Origin: Pseudomonas sputi
Lineage (GTDB): Bacteria; Pseudomonadota; Gammaproteobacteria; Pseudomonadales; Pseudomonadaceae
NCBI RefSeq assembly: GCF_021603585.1
Contig: NZ_BQHI01000012.1
Coordinates: 1 to 64,000, forward strand
Length of the DNA: 64,000 nucleotides
Reading direction: 5' to 3'
Program-made: the position numbers and the translations under genes
Notes under the pieces: model-generated
The model's input: only the letters and a program-made list of their open reading frames with translations
Database searches by the model: none
What the model was told of the DNA's origin: nothing
In this document: positions 8,428 to 17,507 of the stretch, piece after piece
Position numbering within the stretch: the stretch's first letter is position 1
Layout of the letters: each line of letters opens with the position of its first letter

Positions 8428-8552
8428 TGGCCGTTACGCGGTCCCGATTCTTAAAAAGTGTTTAAAGGTTAATCGTTTCTTAACCGGTTTATCGTTTATT
8501 CCCCGATGCTGATGATAGGCGCTCGTTCGTTTACATGATCAGGATCGTCCCC

Positions 8553-9113
8553 ATGTCGCACTTCGCCTCTTCCCGTCGTTTCAGCCTGGCCACGTTGGGC
8601 CTGTCGCTTGCCTTGCTGTCCAGTCCGTTCGCTTTCGCCGAATCCGCGTTGATCCAGCCGCAGACCCTGATCGTCGATCAGAGCCTGCCCAAGGCCCAAC
8701 GTGAAGCGATGGAGCTGGCGGCGCGGCGTTACGGCAGTTTCTGGAATTCTGGTGAAGAGGCGCTGGCCACCGCCGCCCTGTCGCCGCAGTTCGTCGACAA
8801 GACTCCGCCGGAAGGCCGGGTGCAGGGGCCGACCGGGCCGTTGCTGGCGTCGAAGTTCTTTCGCACGGCGGTGCCGGACTTGAGTTGCGAGATCGAACAA
8901 ATGATCGTCGCCGGGGATCGCGTGGTGGTGCATCTGCACTTTCGCGGGCATTTCACCGGCACTTTCAAGGCTCTCAAAGGGCAGGGCCAGCGTGTAGACT
9001 TCCGGGCAACCGATATCTATCAGATCGACAACGGTCGCATCGCGGCCAATTGGCATATCGAAGACAACATCAGCCTGATGGCGCAACTGCAAGCGCAGTC
9101 GCCGGCCAGCTGA
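8553..9113 (+). CDS. Exported SnoaL-like (ester cyclase superfamily) protein
   Basis: 186 residues from the ATG at 8553, preferred over 8535 because AGGA precedes it at nine bases. A Sec signal peptide (RRFSLATLGLSLALLSS, cleavage near AFAESA) is followed by a domain that resembles the NTF2/SnoaL fold: a helical start with FWNSGEEALATAALSPQFVDK, then DRVVVHLHFRGHFTGTF and ATDIYQIDNGRIAANWHIED. Such proteins include polyketide cyclases and many of unknown function. The role in the periplasm is unknown. dsbB follows 25 bases downstream and may be co-transcribed. Confidence 0.7.
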   Translation: MSHFASSRRFSLATLGLSLALLSSPFAFAESALIQPQTLIVDQSLPKAQREAMELAARRYGSFWNSGEEALATAALSPQFVDKTPPEGRVQGPTGPLLASKFFRTAVPDLSCEIEQMIVAGDRVVVHLHFRGHFTGTFKALKGQGQRVDFRATDIYQIDNGRIAANWHIEDNISLMAQLQAQSPAS

Positions 9114-9138
9114 ACCATGGACATGAAAGGGAAACGCG

Positions 9139-9648
9139 ATGAGCGAGGAAACGATTCGATTGGGGCGTGAGCGGCGCTATCTGGTGTTGCTGGGCATCAT
9201 CTGCCTGGCGCTGATCGGTGGCGCGCTGTACATGCAGATCGTGCTGGGCGAGGCGCCGTGCCCGCTGTGCATCCTGCAGCGTTATGCGTTGCTGCTGATC
9301 GCGTTGTTCGCGTTCATCGGCGCGGCCATGCGCACCCGGCGCAGCATCACGGTGTTCGAGGTGCTGGTGGTGCTTTGTGCGATCGCCGGGGCCGGTGTCG
9401 CCGGGCATCATGTGTACACCCAGTTCTATCCGGCGGTGAGTTGCGGCATCGATGTGTTGCAGCCGATCGTCGATGACCTGCCGCTGGCGAAGATCTTCCC
9501 GCTGGGTTTTCAGGTCGATGGTTTCTGCTCGACGCCGTACCCGCCGATCCTCGGCCTGTCGCTGGCGCAATGGGCGCTGGTGGCCTTCGTGCTGGTGGTG
9601 ATTCTGGTGCCGCTGCTGACCTCGCGTAACCGAAAAGCGTTGCGCTGA
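9139..9648 (+). CDS. dsbB: Disulfide bond formation protein B
   Basis: 169 residues with four membrane segments. DsbB reoxidises periplasmic DsbA and passes electrons to ubiquinone. The first periplasmic loop has the CPLC redox motif (Cys41 and Cys44 region) and the second loop has the other cysteine pair (VSCGIDV and GFCSTPY). The ATG is preceded by AAAGGGAAA. Pseudomonads often have two dsbB genes; which paralogue this is cannot be told here. A clear terminator follows. Confidence 0.92.
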   Translation: MSEETIRLGRERRYLVLLGIICLALIGGALYMQIVLGEAPCPLCILQRYALLLIALFAFIGAAMRTRRSITVFEVLVVLCAIAGAGVAGHHVYTQFYPAVSCGIDVLQPIVDDLPLAKIFPLGFQVDGFCSTPYPPILGLSLAQWALVAFVLVVILVPLLTSRNRKALR

Positions 9649-9680
9649 ATCAACTTTTCGGCGCCTGCGCCGATAAAACA

Positions 9681-9720
9681 AACGCCTCGATTTGCGGTGA
9701 TGCAAATCGAGGCGTTTTGC
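9681..9720 (+). terminator. Rho-independent terminator after dsbB
   Basis: A 15-base stem AACGCCTCGATTTGC / GCAAATCGAGGCGTT with a short loop, followed by TTGCATTT. It is strong and nearly symmetrical. Confidence 0.85.
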
Positions 9721-10472
9721 ATTTCAGGGTCTGTGTGAAAACACCGTGACGAACAGCAACGAAGGGTGCGACAGGTGTGCGACATGTTGTCACACACGCA
9801 CTGTCGCAGCGCGTTTCACAGGCCCGGATTGGAGTGCGGTTACAAAAAAGGATTGGTCTGTTTCAGCGTTTTTTGGTTTTTGCACGGGTGTGCCGGATCA
9901 GGCAGTTTTAACAGACTCTGGTAGATGGCCAAAAGCCTTGGCATATCGGGCTTTGCGCGGATCGCGCCGTGGGAAAAAGCTCTCGGAGCTGTCTGAACTG
10001 AGGCCGATAGACTTACATTTTTTGGTGTTTTTGTTGAGAATCGATTTCGATAACATGGGTCACTTTTGCAAAAACAGTGATGGATTGTTGCTCTGAGCGA
10101 TAAAAATTATTTCGGGATAAGACATGGTGTATAGGGCGCTACCTATCTACAATCGCCCGCACTGAATTCCCGGCACTGTTCAGCCTTTATTAAGGAGGCG
10201 AGCAGGAAGTCGGGTGTCGAGCGGCCGAGAGGCTTGCGAGACACCCAGGTGTCGGTGCCTTCCAACTTTCCGCACCAAATGGAATTGGTCTGTAACAAGG
10301 CCTTTGACCACGAATTCGAATAAGAACTGAACGCTGTCCCAGGTTTTGTCGAGCGTCTGACGCGCGACGGGCGGCCCTTATTCAATCCAAAGAAAATGCC
10401 AACCCTTGGCAGGGTGAAGTGTTGGCGATCAAAACCCAACTGCATTGCGCAAGCTGCTTTAGAGGTCGTGAG
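9721..10472. other. Long non-coding region before the cyo operon
   Basis: No convincing gene is seen; the short frames here are low in coding character and share no family. It is less GC-rich than its surroundings. Visible structure: an imperfect 42-base inverted repeat at 9767-9808 built from TGCGACA/TGTCGCA units, a short inversion ATCGATTTCGAT at 10040-10051, and a possible -10 TACAAT at 10148-10153. The cyoA ribosome site (AGAGG) lies at 10461-10465. The length suggests a long regulated leader for cyoABCDE, which in pseudomonads responds to oxygen, iron and catabolite control. Confidence 0.5.
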
Positions 10473-11414
10473 ATGAGTAAAAACAGGTACCCCAGATTAC
10501 TAGGCCTAGTGCCGCTGCTCGGCACGTTGTTGCTGGGAGGCTGCAACATGACCTTGCTCAATCCAACGGGCCAGGTCGGCCTGGAACAGCGCAACCTGAT
10601 CATCACCGCCACGCTGCTGATGCTGTTGGTCGTTGTGCCGGTCATCGTCATGACCTTCCTGTTCGCCTGGAAGTACCGCGCCTCCAACAAGAACGCCGTC
10701 TACACCCCGAAATGGTCGCACTCGACCAAGATCGAAGTGGCAGTCTGGACCATCCCGGTCCTGATCATCATTGCCCTGGGTTACATCACCTACAAGTCGA
10801 CCCACTCGCTGGATCCGTATCGTCCGATCGAATCCGACGTCAAGCCGGTGACCATCGAAGTGGTCGCGCTGGACTGGAAGTGGCTGTTCATCTACCCGGA
10901 ACAAGGCATTGCCACGGTCAACAAGATCGTGTTCCCGGCGCACACGCCAGTTAACTTCCGGATCACTTCGGATGCGGTGATGAACTCGTTCTTCATCCCG
11001 GGCCTGGGCGGCCAGATCTATGCGATGGCGGGCATGACCACCAAGCTGCACCTGATCGCTGACCGCAACGCTGAAATGGACGGTATCTCCGCCAACTACA
11101 GCGGCGCTGGTTTCACCGGTATGAAATTCAAAGCGATCGCAACTTCTCAGGAAGATTTCGACGCCTGGGTAAGTGAAGTCAAAAAGGCACCTAAACAGCT
11201 TGAAGCCGCTGAATACGCAGCCCTTGCCAAGCCAAGCCAGAACAATCCAGTCGAGCTCTACTCCTCGGTCACGCCGAACCTGTTCCAGACCATCGTCGAC
11301 AAGTACGAAGGCATGAAACCGGGCAAGCCGCTGAAGCACGAGAAGAAAGAGAAAGAAGTGGCGGCAACGGATATGGACTCGAATTCGCATTCAGCTGCCG
11401 GGGCAGAGGAGTAA
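10473..11414 (+). CDS. cyoA: Cytochrome o ubiquinol oxidase subunit II
   Basis: 313 residues. It starts at the ATG with AGAGG upstream; an earlier in-frame start at 10419 only adds non-family residues. The signal sequence ends in a lipobox LLGGC (Cys24), so the protein is a lipoprotein, as in E. coli. Two membrane helices follow (about 41-65 and 86-105), then the cupredoxin-like periplasmic domain (VVALDWKWLFIYPEQG), which lacks the CuA ligands, as expected of a quinol oxidase. The C-terminal tail is charged and rich in Glu/Lys. First gene of cyoABCDE. Confidence 0.95.
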   Translation: MSKNRYPRLLGLVPLLGTLLLGGCNMTLLNPTGQVGLEQRNLIITATLLMLLVVVPVIVMTFLFAWKYRASNKNAVYTPKWSHSTKIEVAVWTIPVLIIIALGYITYKSTHSLDPYRPIESDVKPVTIEVVALDWKWLFIYPEQGIATVNKIVFPAHTPVNFRITSDAVMNSFFIPGLGGQIYAMAGMTTKLHLIADRNAEMDGISANYSGAGFTGMKFKAIATSQEDFDAWVSEVKKAPKQLEAAEYAALAKPSQNNPVELYSSVTPNLFQTIVDKYEGMKPGKPLKHEKKEKEVAATDMDSNSHSAAGAEE

Positions 11415-11417
11415 ACG

Positions 11418-13448
11418 ATGTTTGGTAAATTAAGTTGGGAAGCGATCCCTTTCCACGAGCCGATCGTGATGGTCACCATCTCGATGATCGCGCTTGGTGG
11501 TCTGGCGTTGTTCGCTGCAATCACCTACTTCAAGAAGTGGACTTACCTGTGGACCGAGTGGCTGACGTCGGTCGACCACAAGAAAATCGGCGTGATGTAC
11601 ATCATCGTCGCCATGGTCATGCTGCTGCGCGGTTTTGCCGACGCCATCATGATGCGGACCCAGTTGGCCATGGCCACCGAAGGTTCGCCTGGCTACCTGC
11701 CACCTGAACACTATGACCAGATCTTCACCGCTCACGGTGTGATCATGATCATCTTCATGGCGATGCCATTCTTCACCGGCCTGATGAACCTTGCAGTGCC
11801 GCTGCAGATCGGCGCGCGTGACGTTGCGTTCCCGTTCCTGAACTCCCTGAGCTTCTGGCTGCTGGTATCCGGCGTCGTGCTGATCAACCTGTCCCTGGGC
11901 GTCGGCGAATTCGCCAAGACCGGCTGGGTTGCCTATCCACCGCTGTCGGGTCTGCAATACAGCCCTGGCGTGGGGATGGACTACTACATCTGGGCGCTAC
12001 AGCTATCGGGTCTGGGTACAACGTTAACCGGGGTTAACTTCCTCGCGACCGTGCTGAAAATGCGTACCCCTGGCATGAAACTGATGGACATGCCGATCTT
12101 CACCTGGACCTGCACCTGGGCAAACGTTCTGATCGTGGCTTCGTTCCCGATCCTGACCGCTACCCTGGCACTGCTGACCCTTGACCGTTACATGGATTTC
12201 CACATTTTCACCAATGAACTTGGTGGCAATCCAATGATGTACGTCAACCTGTTCTGGGCATGGGGCCACCCTGAGGTTTACATCCTGATCCTGCCGGCGT
12301 TCGGCATTTTCTCGGAAGTCATCTCGGCCTTCACCGGCAAGAAACTGTTCGGCCACCACTCGATGATCTACGCCTCGGGCGCGATCTCGGTACTGGGCTT
12401 CATGGTTTGGCTGCACCACTTCTTCACCATGGGTTCGGGTGCCAGCGTCAACGCCTTCTTCGGTCTGGCGACGATGCTGATTTCCATCCCGACGGGTGTG
12501 AAACTGTTTAACTGGCTGTTCACCATCTACCAGGGCCGTCTGCGCTTCACCAGCCAGGTTCTGTGGACCCTGGGCTTCATGGTGACCTTCGCCATCGGCG
12601 GCATGACCGGCGTACTGCTGGCCATCCCGGGTGCTGACTTCGTGCTGCACAACAGCCTGTTCGTGATCGCGCACTTCCACAACGTGATCATCGGCGGCGC
12701 GGTATTCGGCTACATCGCAGGCTTCGGCTTCTACTTCCCGAAAGCGTTCGGCTTCAAGCTGCACGAAGGCTGGGGTAAAGCAGCGTTCTGGTTCTGGATC
12801 TCGGGCTTCTTCGTCGCGTTCATGCCGCTCTACGCTCTGGGCTTCATGGGCATGACCCGTCGTCTGAACGCCACCACCAACCCTGAGTGGGTACCGTACC
12901 TGTACGTTGCCATGTTCGGTGCGGTGATGATCGCTGTGGGTATCGCCTGCCAGCTGATCCAGCTGTACGTGTCGGTGCGTGACCGCAAGAAACCGGAAAA
13001 CATGTGCGAACACGGTGACCCGTGGAATGCCCATACCCTGGAATGGTCGACCTCGTCGCCACCTCCGTTCTACAACTTCGCTGTACTGCCAAAGGCAGAC
13101 TGCATCGATCCGTTCACCGAGGCCAAGGAAAACGGTACCGCGTACAAGGCTCCGGCCAAGTACGAACCGATCCACATGCCGAACAACACCGCCACTGGCG
13201 TGGTGATGGGCGCACTGCTGACTGTGTTCGGTTTCGCGATGATCTGGCACATCTGGTGGTTGGCGATCGCCAGCCTGGCCGGCACTGTCATCTACTTCGT
13301 GATCCACGCAGCACGTGACGATCAGGGCTACATGGTGCCGGTCGACGTGATCGAGCGCATCGAAGCCGAGCAGCACAAGCGTCTGGTAGCGGCCGGGAAG
13401 ATCCCTGCTTCCGCAACCCGTGTTGAAACCAAGTTGGAACAGGCTTAA
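11418..13448 (+). CDS. cyoB: Cytochrome o ubiquinol oxidase subunit I
   Basis: 676 residues, the catalytic heme-copper subunit that reduces O2 to water and pumps protons. The [15 protein letters not shown] motif contains the CuB-ligand His and the cross-linked Tyr, and HHFFTMG and [10 protein letters not shown] provide the remaining copper and heme ligands. There are about 15 membrane helices. The start codon is three bases after the cyoA stop and the next gene begins three bases after its own stop, so translation is tightly linked. Confidence 0.97.
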   Translation: MFGKLSWEAIPFHEPIVMVTISMIALGGLALFAAITYFKKWTYLWTEWLTSVDHKKIGVMYIIVAMVMLLRGFADAIMMRTQLAMATEGSPGYLPPEHYDQIFTAHGVIMIIFMAMPFFTGLMNLAVPLQIGARDVAFPFLNSLSFWLLVSGVVLINLSLGVGEFAKTGWVAYPPLSGLQYSPGVGMDYYIWALQLSGLGTTLTGVNFLATVLKMRTPGMKLMDMPIFTWTCTWANVLIVASFPILTATLALLTLDRYMDFHIFTNELGGNPMMYVNLFWAWGHPEVYILILPAFGIFSEVISAFTGKKLFGHHSMIYASGAISVLGFMVWLHHFFTMGSGASVNAFFGLATMLISIPTGVKLFNWLFTIYQGRLRFTSQVLWTLGFMVTFAIGGMTGVLLAIPGADFVLHNSLFVIAHFHNVIIGGAVFGYIAGFGFYFPKAFGFKLHEGWGKAAFWFWISGFFVAFMPLYALGFMGMTRRLNATTNPEWVPYLYVAMFGAVMIAVGIACQLIQLYVSVRDRKKPENMCEHGDPWNAHTLEWSTSSPPPFYNFAVLPKADCIDPFTEAKENGTAYKAPAKYEPIHMPNNTATGVVMGALLTVFGFAMIWHIWWLAIASLAGTVIYFVIHAARDDQGYMVPVDVIERIEAEQHKRLVAAGKIPASATRVETKLEQA

Positions 13449-13451
13449 ACA

Positions 13452-14078
13452 ATGTCGAACTTAGTGACCAATGCTGGACACGCCCATGGTCATGACCATG
13501 GGCACGATGACCATCACCACGACTCGGGCGAGATGACCGTATACGGTTTCTGGCTCTACCTGATGACCGACTGCATTCTGTTTGCGTCGATCTTCGCGGT
13601 GTACGCGGTACTGGTAAACAACGTCGCCGGTGGCCCGTCGGGCCACGACATCTTCGAACTGCCATACGTGCTGGGCGAAACCGCTCTGCTGCTGTTCAGT
13701 TCGATCACCTACGGCTTCGCCATGCTGGCGCTGTACAAAGGTAAGAAACAGCAGGTTCTGGGCTGGTTGTTCATGACCTTCCTGCTCGGCGCAGGCTTCA
13801 TCGCCATGGAGATCAACGAGTTCCACCTGCTGATCTCCGAGGGCTTCGGTCCTAGCCGTTCGGGCTTCCTGTCGGCGTTCTTCACGCTGGTCGGTACCCA
13901 CGGCCTGCACGTGTCCGCCGGTCTGATCTGGATGGGCATCATGATGTACCAGGTCAACAAGCACGGCCTGACGGCGACCAACAAGACCCGTCTGAGCTGC
14001 CTGAGCCTGTTCTGGCACTTCCTGGACGTGGTGTGGATCTGCGTATTCACCGTTGTTTACCTGATGGGGACCCTGTAA
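13452..14078 (+). CDS. cyoC: Cytochrome o ubiquinol oxidase subunit III
   Basis: 208 residues with five membrane helices, of the heme-copper oxidase subunit III family. The N-terminus is unusually His-rich ([17 protein letters not shown], about residues 9-25), which may simply be a soluble leader or may bind metal. Conserved segments include [15 protein letters not shown] and [15 protein letters not shown]. The stop codon overlaps the cyoD start by one base. Confidence 0.95.
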   Translation: MSNLVTNAGHAHGHDHGHDDHHHDSGEMTVYGFWLYLMTDCILFASIFAVYAVLVNNVAGGPSGHDIFELPYVLGETALLLFSSITYGFAMLALYKGKKQQVLGWLFMTFLLGAGFIAMEINEFHLLISEGFGPSRSGFLSAFFTLVGTHGLHVSAGLIWMGIMMYQVNKHGLTATNKTRLSCLSLFWHFLDVVWICVFTVVYLMGTL

Positions 14079-14413
14079 TGGCTAATGCACACTCCCATGA
14101 CAGCCATGATGCTGGCCACGGCAGCGTTAAGTCGTACGCCATCGGCTTCATCCTGTCGGTAATCCTGACCGTCATCCCGTTCGGCCTGGTGATGTACCCA
14201 ACCCTGCCGAAGTCGACGACGCTGGCAATCGTCCTGTTGTTCGCCGTGATCCAGGTGATCGTTCACCTGTATTACTTCCTGCACCTGGACCGTTCCATCG
14301 CTCAACGTAACAACGTGATTGCGTTCGTCTTTACGGCCATCGTGATCGTGCTGCTGGTCGGTCTGTCGCTGTGGATCATGTTCAGCATCCACACCTACAT
14401 GATGGCGAAGTGA
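14078..14413 (+). CDS. cyoD: Cytochrome o ubiquinol oxidase subunit IV
   Basis: 111 residues with three membrane helices. The ATG shares its A with the cyoC stop codon TAA. Like CyoC, it opens with a short His-rich segment ([11 protein letters not shown]). Subunit IV supports assembly of the oxidase and has no cofactors. An upstream in-frame start at 14033 would lie inside cyoC and is not needed. Confidence 0.93.
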   Translation: MANAHSHDSHDAGHGSVKSYAIGFILSVILTVIPFGLVMYPTLPKSTTLAIVLLFAVIQVIVHLYYFLHLDRSIAQRNNVIAFVFTAIVIVLLVGLSLWIMFSIHTYMMAK

Positions 14414-14423
14414 GGTAAACCCG

Positions 14424-15311
14424 ATGTCGCTCAAGCACTTTATCCAAATCACCAAACCGGGGATCATTTTCGGTAACGTGCTTTCTGTGGCAGGCGGGTT
14501 CTTCCTGGCCTCGAAAGGGCATGTCGATCTGGCCGTGTTTCTGGCAGCCATGATCGGCACTTCCCTGGTCGTGGCCTCCGGTTGCGTGTTCAACAACTGC
14601 ATCGACCGCGACATCGACCTGAAGATGGAACGCACCAAGAACCGGGTGCTGGTCCAGGGCTTGATCTCCCTGAAACTGGCCCTGGTCTATGCGACCGTCT
14701 TGGGTGTCGCCGGCGTTGCATTGCTGTACAAGGTGGCCAACCCGTTGGCTGCGTTGTTCGCCGTGATCGGCTTCATCATCTACGTCGGCTTCTACAGCCT
14801 GTACCTCAAGCGCAAGTCGGTTCACGGCACGCTGGTGGGCAGTCTGTCGGGCGCCATGCCGCCGGTGATCGGTTACGTGGCCGTGACCAACAGCTTCGAC
14901 ATGGCCGCGCTGACCCTGCTGGTGATGTTCAGCCTGTGGCAGATGCCGCATTCCTACGCCATCGCGATCTTCCGCTTCAACGATTACTTGGCCGCATCGA
15001 TTCCGGTGCTGCCAGTGAAGCGCGGGATCCAGGTGGCCAAGAAGCACATCCTGTTCTACATCCTGGCCTTCCTCGTGGCGACCTTGATGCTGACCTTCAG
15101 CGGTTACGCCGGCATGAGCTACCTCGCCGTCGCCGCGGCCATGGGCATGTACTGGCTGTACATGGCCTGGACCGGCTACAAGGCGGTGGATGACACAGTC
15201 TGGGCACGCAAGCTGTTCGTGTTCTCGATCTTCACCATCACCGCGCTGAGCGTCATGATGTCCCTGGACTTCAAGGTGCCGACCGAGTTGCTGCTGACGT
15301 ACGCGCCGTAA
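14424..15311 (+). CDS. cyoE: Protoheme IX farnesyltransferase (heme O synthase)
   Basis: 295 residues, an integral membrane prenyltransferase that adds a farnesyl group to heme B to make the heme O needed by CyoB. The two Asp-rich motifs of the family are visible: NNCIDRDID (about 54-62) and, after it, [25 protein letters not shown]. It is the last gene of the operon and is followed by a strong terminator. Confidence 0.95.
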   Translation: MSLKHFIQITKPGIIFGNVLSVAGGFFLASKGHVDLAVFLAAMIGTSLVVASGCVFNNCIDRDIDLKMERTKNRVLVQGLISLKLALVYATVLGVAGVALLYKVANPLAALFAVIGFIIYVGFYSLYLKRKSVHGTLVGSLSGAMPPVIGYVAVTNSFDMAALTLLVMFSLWQMPHSYAIAIFRFNDYLAASIPVLPVKRGIQVAKKHILFYILAFLVATLMLTFSGYAGMSYLAVAAAMGMYWLYMAWTGYKAVDDTVWARKLFVFSIFTITALSVMMSLDFKVPTELLLTYAP

Positions 15312-15330
15312 GGTTCGAACGTTGTACGAA

Positions 15331-15366
15331 AAACCCCGTTCATCGAGAGATGAGCGGGGTTTTTTG
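15331..15366 (+). terminator. Terminator of the cyo operon
   Basis: Stem AACCCCG-TTCATC / GATGAGCGGGGTT around a GAGA loop, followed by TTTTTT. Bases 15367-15541 hold no recognisable gene. Confidence 0.9.
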
Positions 15367-15541
15367 TTGCTCGTATGATGGAGAAACGACGTCCTTTGTC
15401 GCGAACAGACGCTTTCCCAAAAGGGTACGGTATTCAGCCATTCCCCCGAAACGACTAGCTAGAAATCGACAGGTTGCGGTCGATTGGCAAAAGCCCTAGA
15501 TTCGGATCCAACTACATGCATCGATCAAGAGGCTGGGCGAA

Positions 15542-16033
15542 ATGACTGAGAGGATGACCTGCGACGAGCGCTTCATTGCCCTGGCAAAAGAGCTGAATTA
15601 CGACATCAATGGCGAAAACACGGTGGGCGGCAATTACGCGCCGTTGATCCGTCATCACGATGAGATCTACATCAGCGGCATGGTGCCGCGCACCGAAGGC
15701 AAGATTCAGTATCCGGGGCGGGTGGGGCAGGAGCTGACGCTCAAGGATGCGCAGGCCGCGGCGAGTATCAGCGCGATGCGCTGTCTGGCCTTTATCGTCG
15801 ATGCGGTCGGCTCGCTGGACAAGGTCAGGTCGTTGTTGCGGGTCACGGTGTACGTGAAGTCCACGCCGGATTTCGTTGACCTCAGCGAAGTCGCCAACGG
15901 CGCGTCGGATGTATTCAGTTATGTATTGGGCGATGTCGGGCGTCACACCCGCACCACTGTCGGCGTCTATCAGTTGCCGAAAAACGCGGCCATCGAAGTC
16001 GACATGATTGCCGCCGTGCATCCCTCGGCATAA
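15542..16033 (+). CDS. RidA family protein (YjgF/YER057c/UK114)
   Basis: 163 residues, somewhat longer than RidA itself (about 130), and of the longer Rid subfamily. Family members are trimeric imine/enamine deaminases or relatives. The family pattern is visible in HDEIYISGMVPRTEGK, then SLLRVTVYVKSTPDFVDLSEVANGASDVF and AAIEVDMIAAVH near the C-terminus. The Arg and Glu that define active RidA deaminases are not clearly placed, so the activity is uncertain. The gene stands alone and faces the next gene across a shared terminator. Confidence 0.8.
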   Translation: MTERMTCDERFIALAKELNYDINGENTVGGNYAPLIRHHDEIYISGMVPRTEGKIQYPGRVGQELTLKDAQAAASISAMRCLAFIVDAVGSLDKVRSLLRVTVYVKSTPDFVDLSEVANGASDVFSYVLGDVGRHTRTTVGVYQLPKNAAIEVDMIAAVHPSA

Positions 16034-16052
16034 CCGCCGATCTGCGTCCAGC

Positions 16053-16088
16053 AAAAAGCCCCGCCTGAATGTCAGTGCGGGGCTTTTT
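16053..16088. terminator. Bidirectional terminator
   Basis: Perfect 12-base stem AAAAAGCCCCGC / GCGGGGCTTTTT between convergent genes; the A and T runs let it work on both strands. Confidence 0.88.
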
Positions 16089-16102
16089 CGTCAGCGCCGG
16101 TA

Positions 16103-16807
16103 TTACTGGGCGGCGATGCTGTAACCGTCGAACGCGGTCTGCTGTTGCAGCGCGGTGATGATGTTCTTGCGGTTGATCGCGTGCTCGGTGCCGGCGTTGT
16201 CGAGGAAGGTTTCGCCTTCGATTTCCGCCTCATCGCCTTCGCCGACGAAGGTGAAGCCGAGGAATTCCAGCGCCTCGCGATCCACGCTCAGGCGCGAACG
16301 CGGTGTGCGCATGGGCAGGGTCACGCTGATGCCGTCCTTGCTGATGCTGAACACTTCGACGTCTTTCTTGGCGCGTGCGGCCTTGCTCTTGCCGCCGCTC
16401 GGGTTGCTGATCGCCTGATGGGTCTGGTTCAGCACCTTGAGGGCCAGGCCGTAAACGATTTCCTGGAACGCCGGATCGTCCTTGAAGCTGGACAGGATGC
16501 GGCTGATCGGGAATTTGCTGCTGAGGTCTTCGAGGGCGGCAATGTCGGCGGCTTCGGCGTCCTTCAAACGCTTGAGTTCACCCATCAGCTCGTAGGCCTG
16601 GTCATCATCGAAGCGGTCGTGGGCCTGACGGATCGCGGCGCGCAGTTCGCGGATCTGATCGCTCTCGCGGCTCGACTGGAATGCGTCCAGCACCATCTCG
16701 CTGATGATCTTCGCCTGTGGGAGGTGTTGTGAAAGATTGATGGAGTTTTCGTATTCCGCTTTGGACGACAGAGTGACTACGGATTCAGCGGTGTTGAAAT
16801 CGGACAT
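16103..16807 (-). CDS. Conserved hypothetical protein, 234 aa
   Basis: I do not recognise this protein. It is soluble, without signal peptide or membrane segments. The first half (about 30-110) is strongly helical and charged and may form a coiled coil (REL.AAIRQAHDRFDDDQAYELMGELKRLKDAEAADIAALEDL). A Lys/Ala-rich linker (GGKSKAARAKKDV, about 137-149) leads to a C-terminal domain with alternating hydrophobic residues. The only cysteine-free, acidic composition suggests a cytoplasmic protein. The linker could contact nucleic acid, which is inference. It is monocistronic, between a bidirectional terminator and a 170-base gap. Confidence 0.6.
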   Translation of the reverse strand: MSDFNTAESVVTLSSKAEYENSINLSQHLPQAKIISEMVLDAFQSSRESDQIRELRAAIRQAHDRFDDDQAYELMGELKRLKDAEAADIAALEDLSSKFPISRILSSFKDDPAFQEIVYGLALKVLNQTHQAISNPSGGKSKAARAKKDVEVFSISKDGISVTLPMRTPRSRLSVDREALEFLGFTFVGEGDEAEIEGETFLDNAGTEHAINRKNIITALQQQTAFDGYSIAAQ

Positions 16808-16980
16808 TGAAATTTCACTACTTTTTTAACTTGAGATGAGACGAGAAAGCGCTGGGGGCTTTTTCAGGCCGACTAATTTAGGGGAGCGCGGCGGCGTTGT
16901 CACGGAGCAAGGGGCCGGCGGTGCCGATTATTTATCCGGATGATTTGTGTTGAGCAATCTGGCACCGCGCGTGCCTTGGC

Positions 16981-17484
16981 TCATTCATTGACGACAGCGT
17001 TCTCCGGTAGTCGCCGGGACGCCAGAGCACGCAGTGTCCAGTAGAGCTTCAACGAGCGGGTGCTGATCAGGCCGCCCAGGAACCCCGAAATAATCGACTT
17101 GAGCAACAGCAGGTCCGGGGACGCGGAACGCTCCGGATGCACGTCATGCTGATAATTGAAGTAGTAGTTCGCAGAAAAGAACATCAGGTACATGATCAGG
17201 ATTTTTACCGTGCCCGGCATGATCAGCCCTGTCGCAGAGTCGTCGAGCACCACGCCCCGCCGGGAGAACACCAGCCAGGCCGAGAGACCGCCCAGCAACA
17301 GCGCGCCGAGCCAGATGCTGAAAAACAAGGCCGGGTTGATCGACAGGTTCAGGGAGTACAGCGACCACGCCAAAAACGCCGGGGGGGTTATCAGCATCGA
17401 GGCACGGCTCTCACGGCGGGGAGAGAACGCCTTGATGCCGAAATAAACCAGCAGCAGAAAAATCAGGTAAACCCCCGAACTCAA
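16981..17484 (-). CDS. Small integral membrane protein of the O-acyltransferase cassette
   Basis: 167 residues with four or five hydrophobic segments (VYLIFLLLVYFGIKAF, FLAWSLYSL, FFSIWLGALLLGGLSAWLVF, IMYLMFFSANYYF, LLLKSIISGFLGGLIS). I do not recognise a named family with confidence. Its start is a TTG at 17484, since no ATG or GTG lies in frame between the preceding stop codon and that point; this start is uncertain. It follows the AlgJ-like gene by 23 bases in the same direction, so it is probably the third gene of that operon. The last residues are hydrophilic and basic. Confidence 0.6.
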   Translation of the reverse strand: MSSGVYLIFLLLVYFGIKAFSPRRESRASMLITPPAFLAWSLYSLNLSINPALFFSIWLGALLLGGLSAWLVFSRRGVVLDDSATGLIMPGTVKILIMYLMFFSANYYFNYQHDVHPERSASPDLLLLKSIISGFLGGLISTRSLKLYWTLRALASRRLPENAVVNE

Positions 17485-17507
17485 GGCAAACGTATCTGCC
17501 TGTTTGG

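Noticed and set aside
10040-10051. ATCGATTTCGAT as a possible ANR or Fur site
   Set aside because: It matches neither the ANR box TTGAT-N4-ATCAA nor the Fur box closely, so it is only mentioned as an inversion.
9746-10096. 116-codon forward frame in the cyo leader region
   Set aside because: Cys- and Thr-rich start over the inverted repeat, no ribosome site and no recognisable family; treated as non-coding.
12024-13376. 450-codon reverse-strand frame opposite cyoB
   Set aside because: Antisense shadow of a conserved membrane protein gene; composition is rich in His, Asp and Gln as expected of reversed helices.
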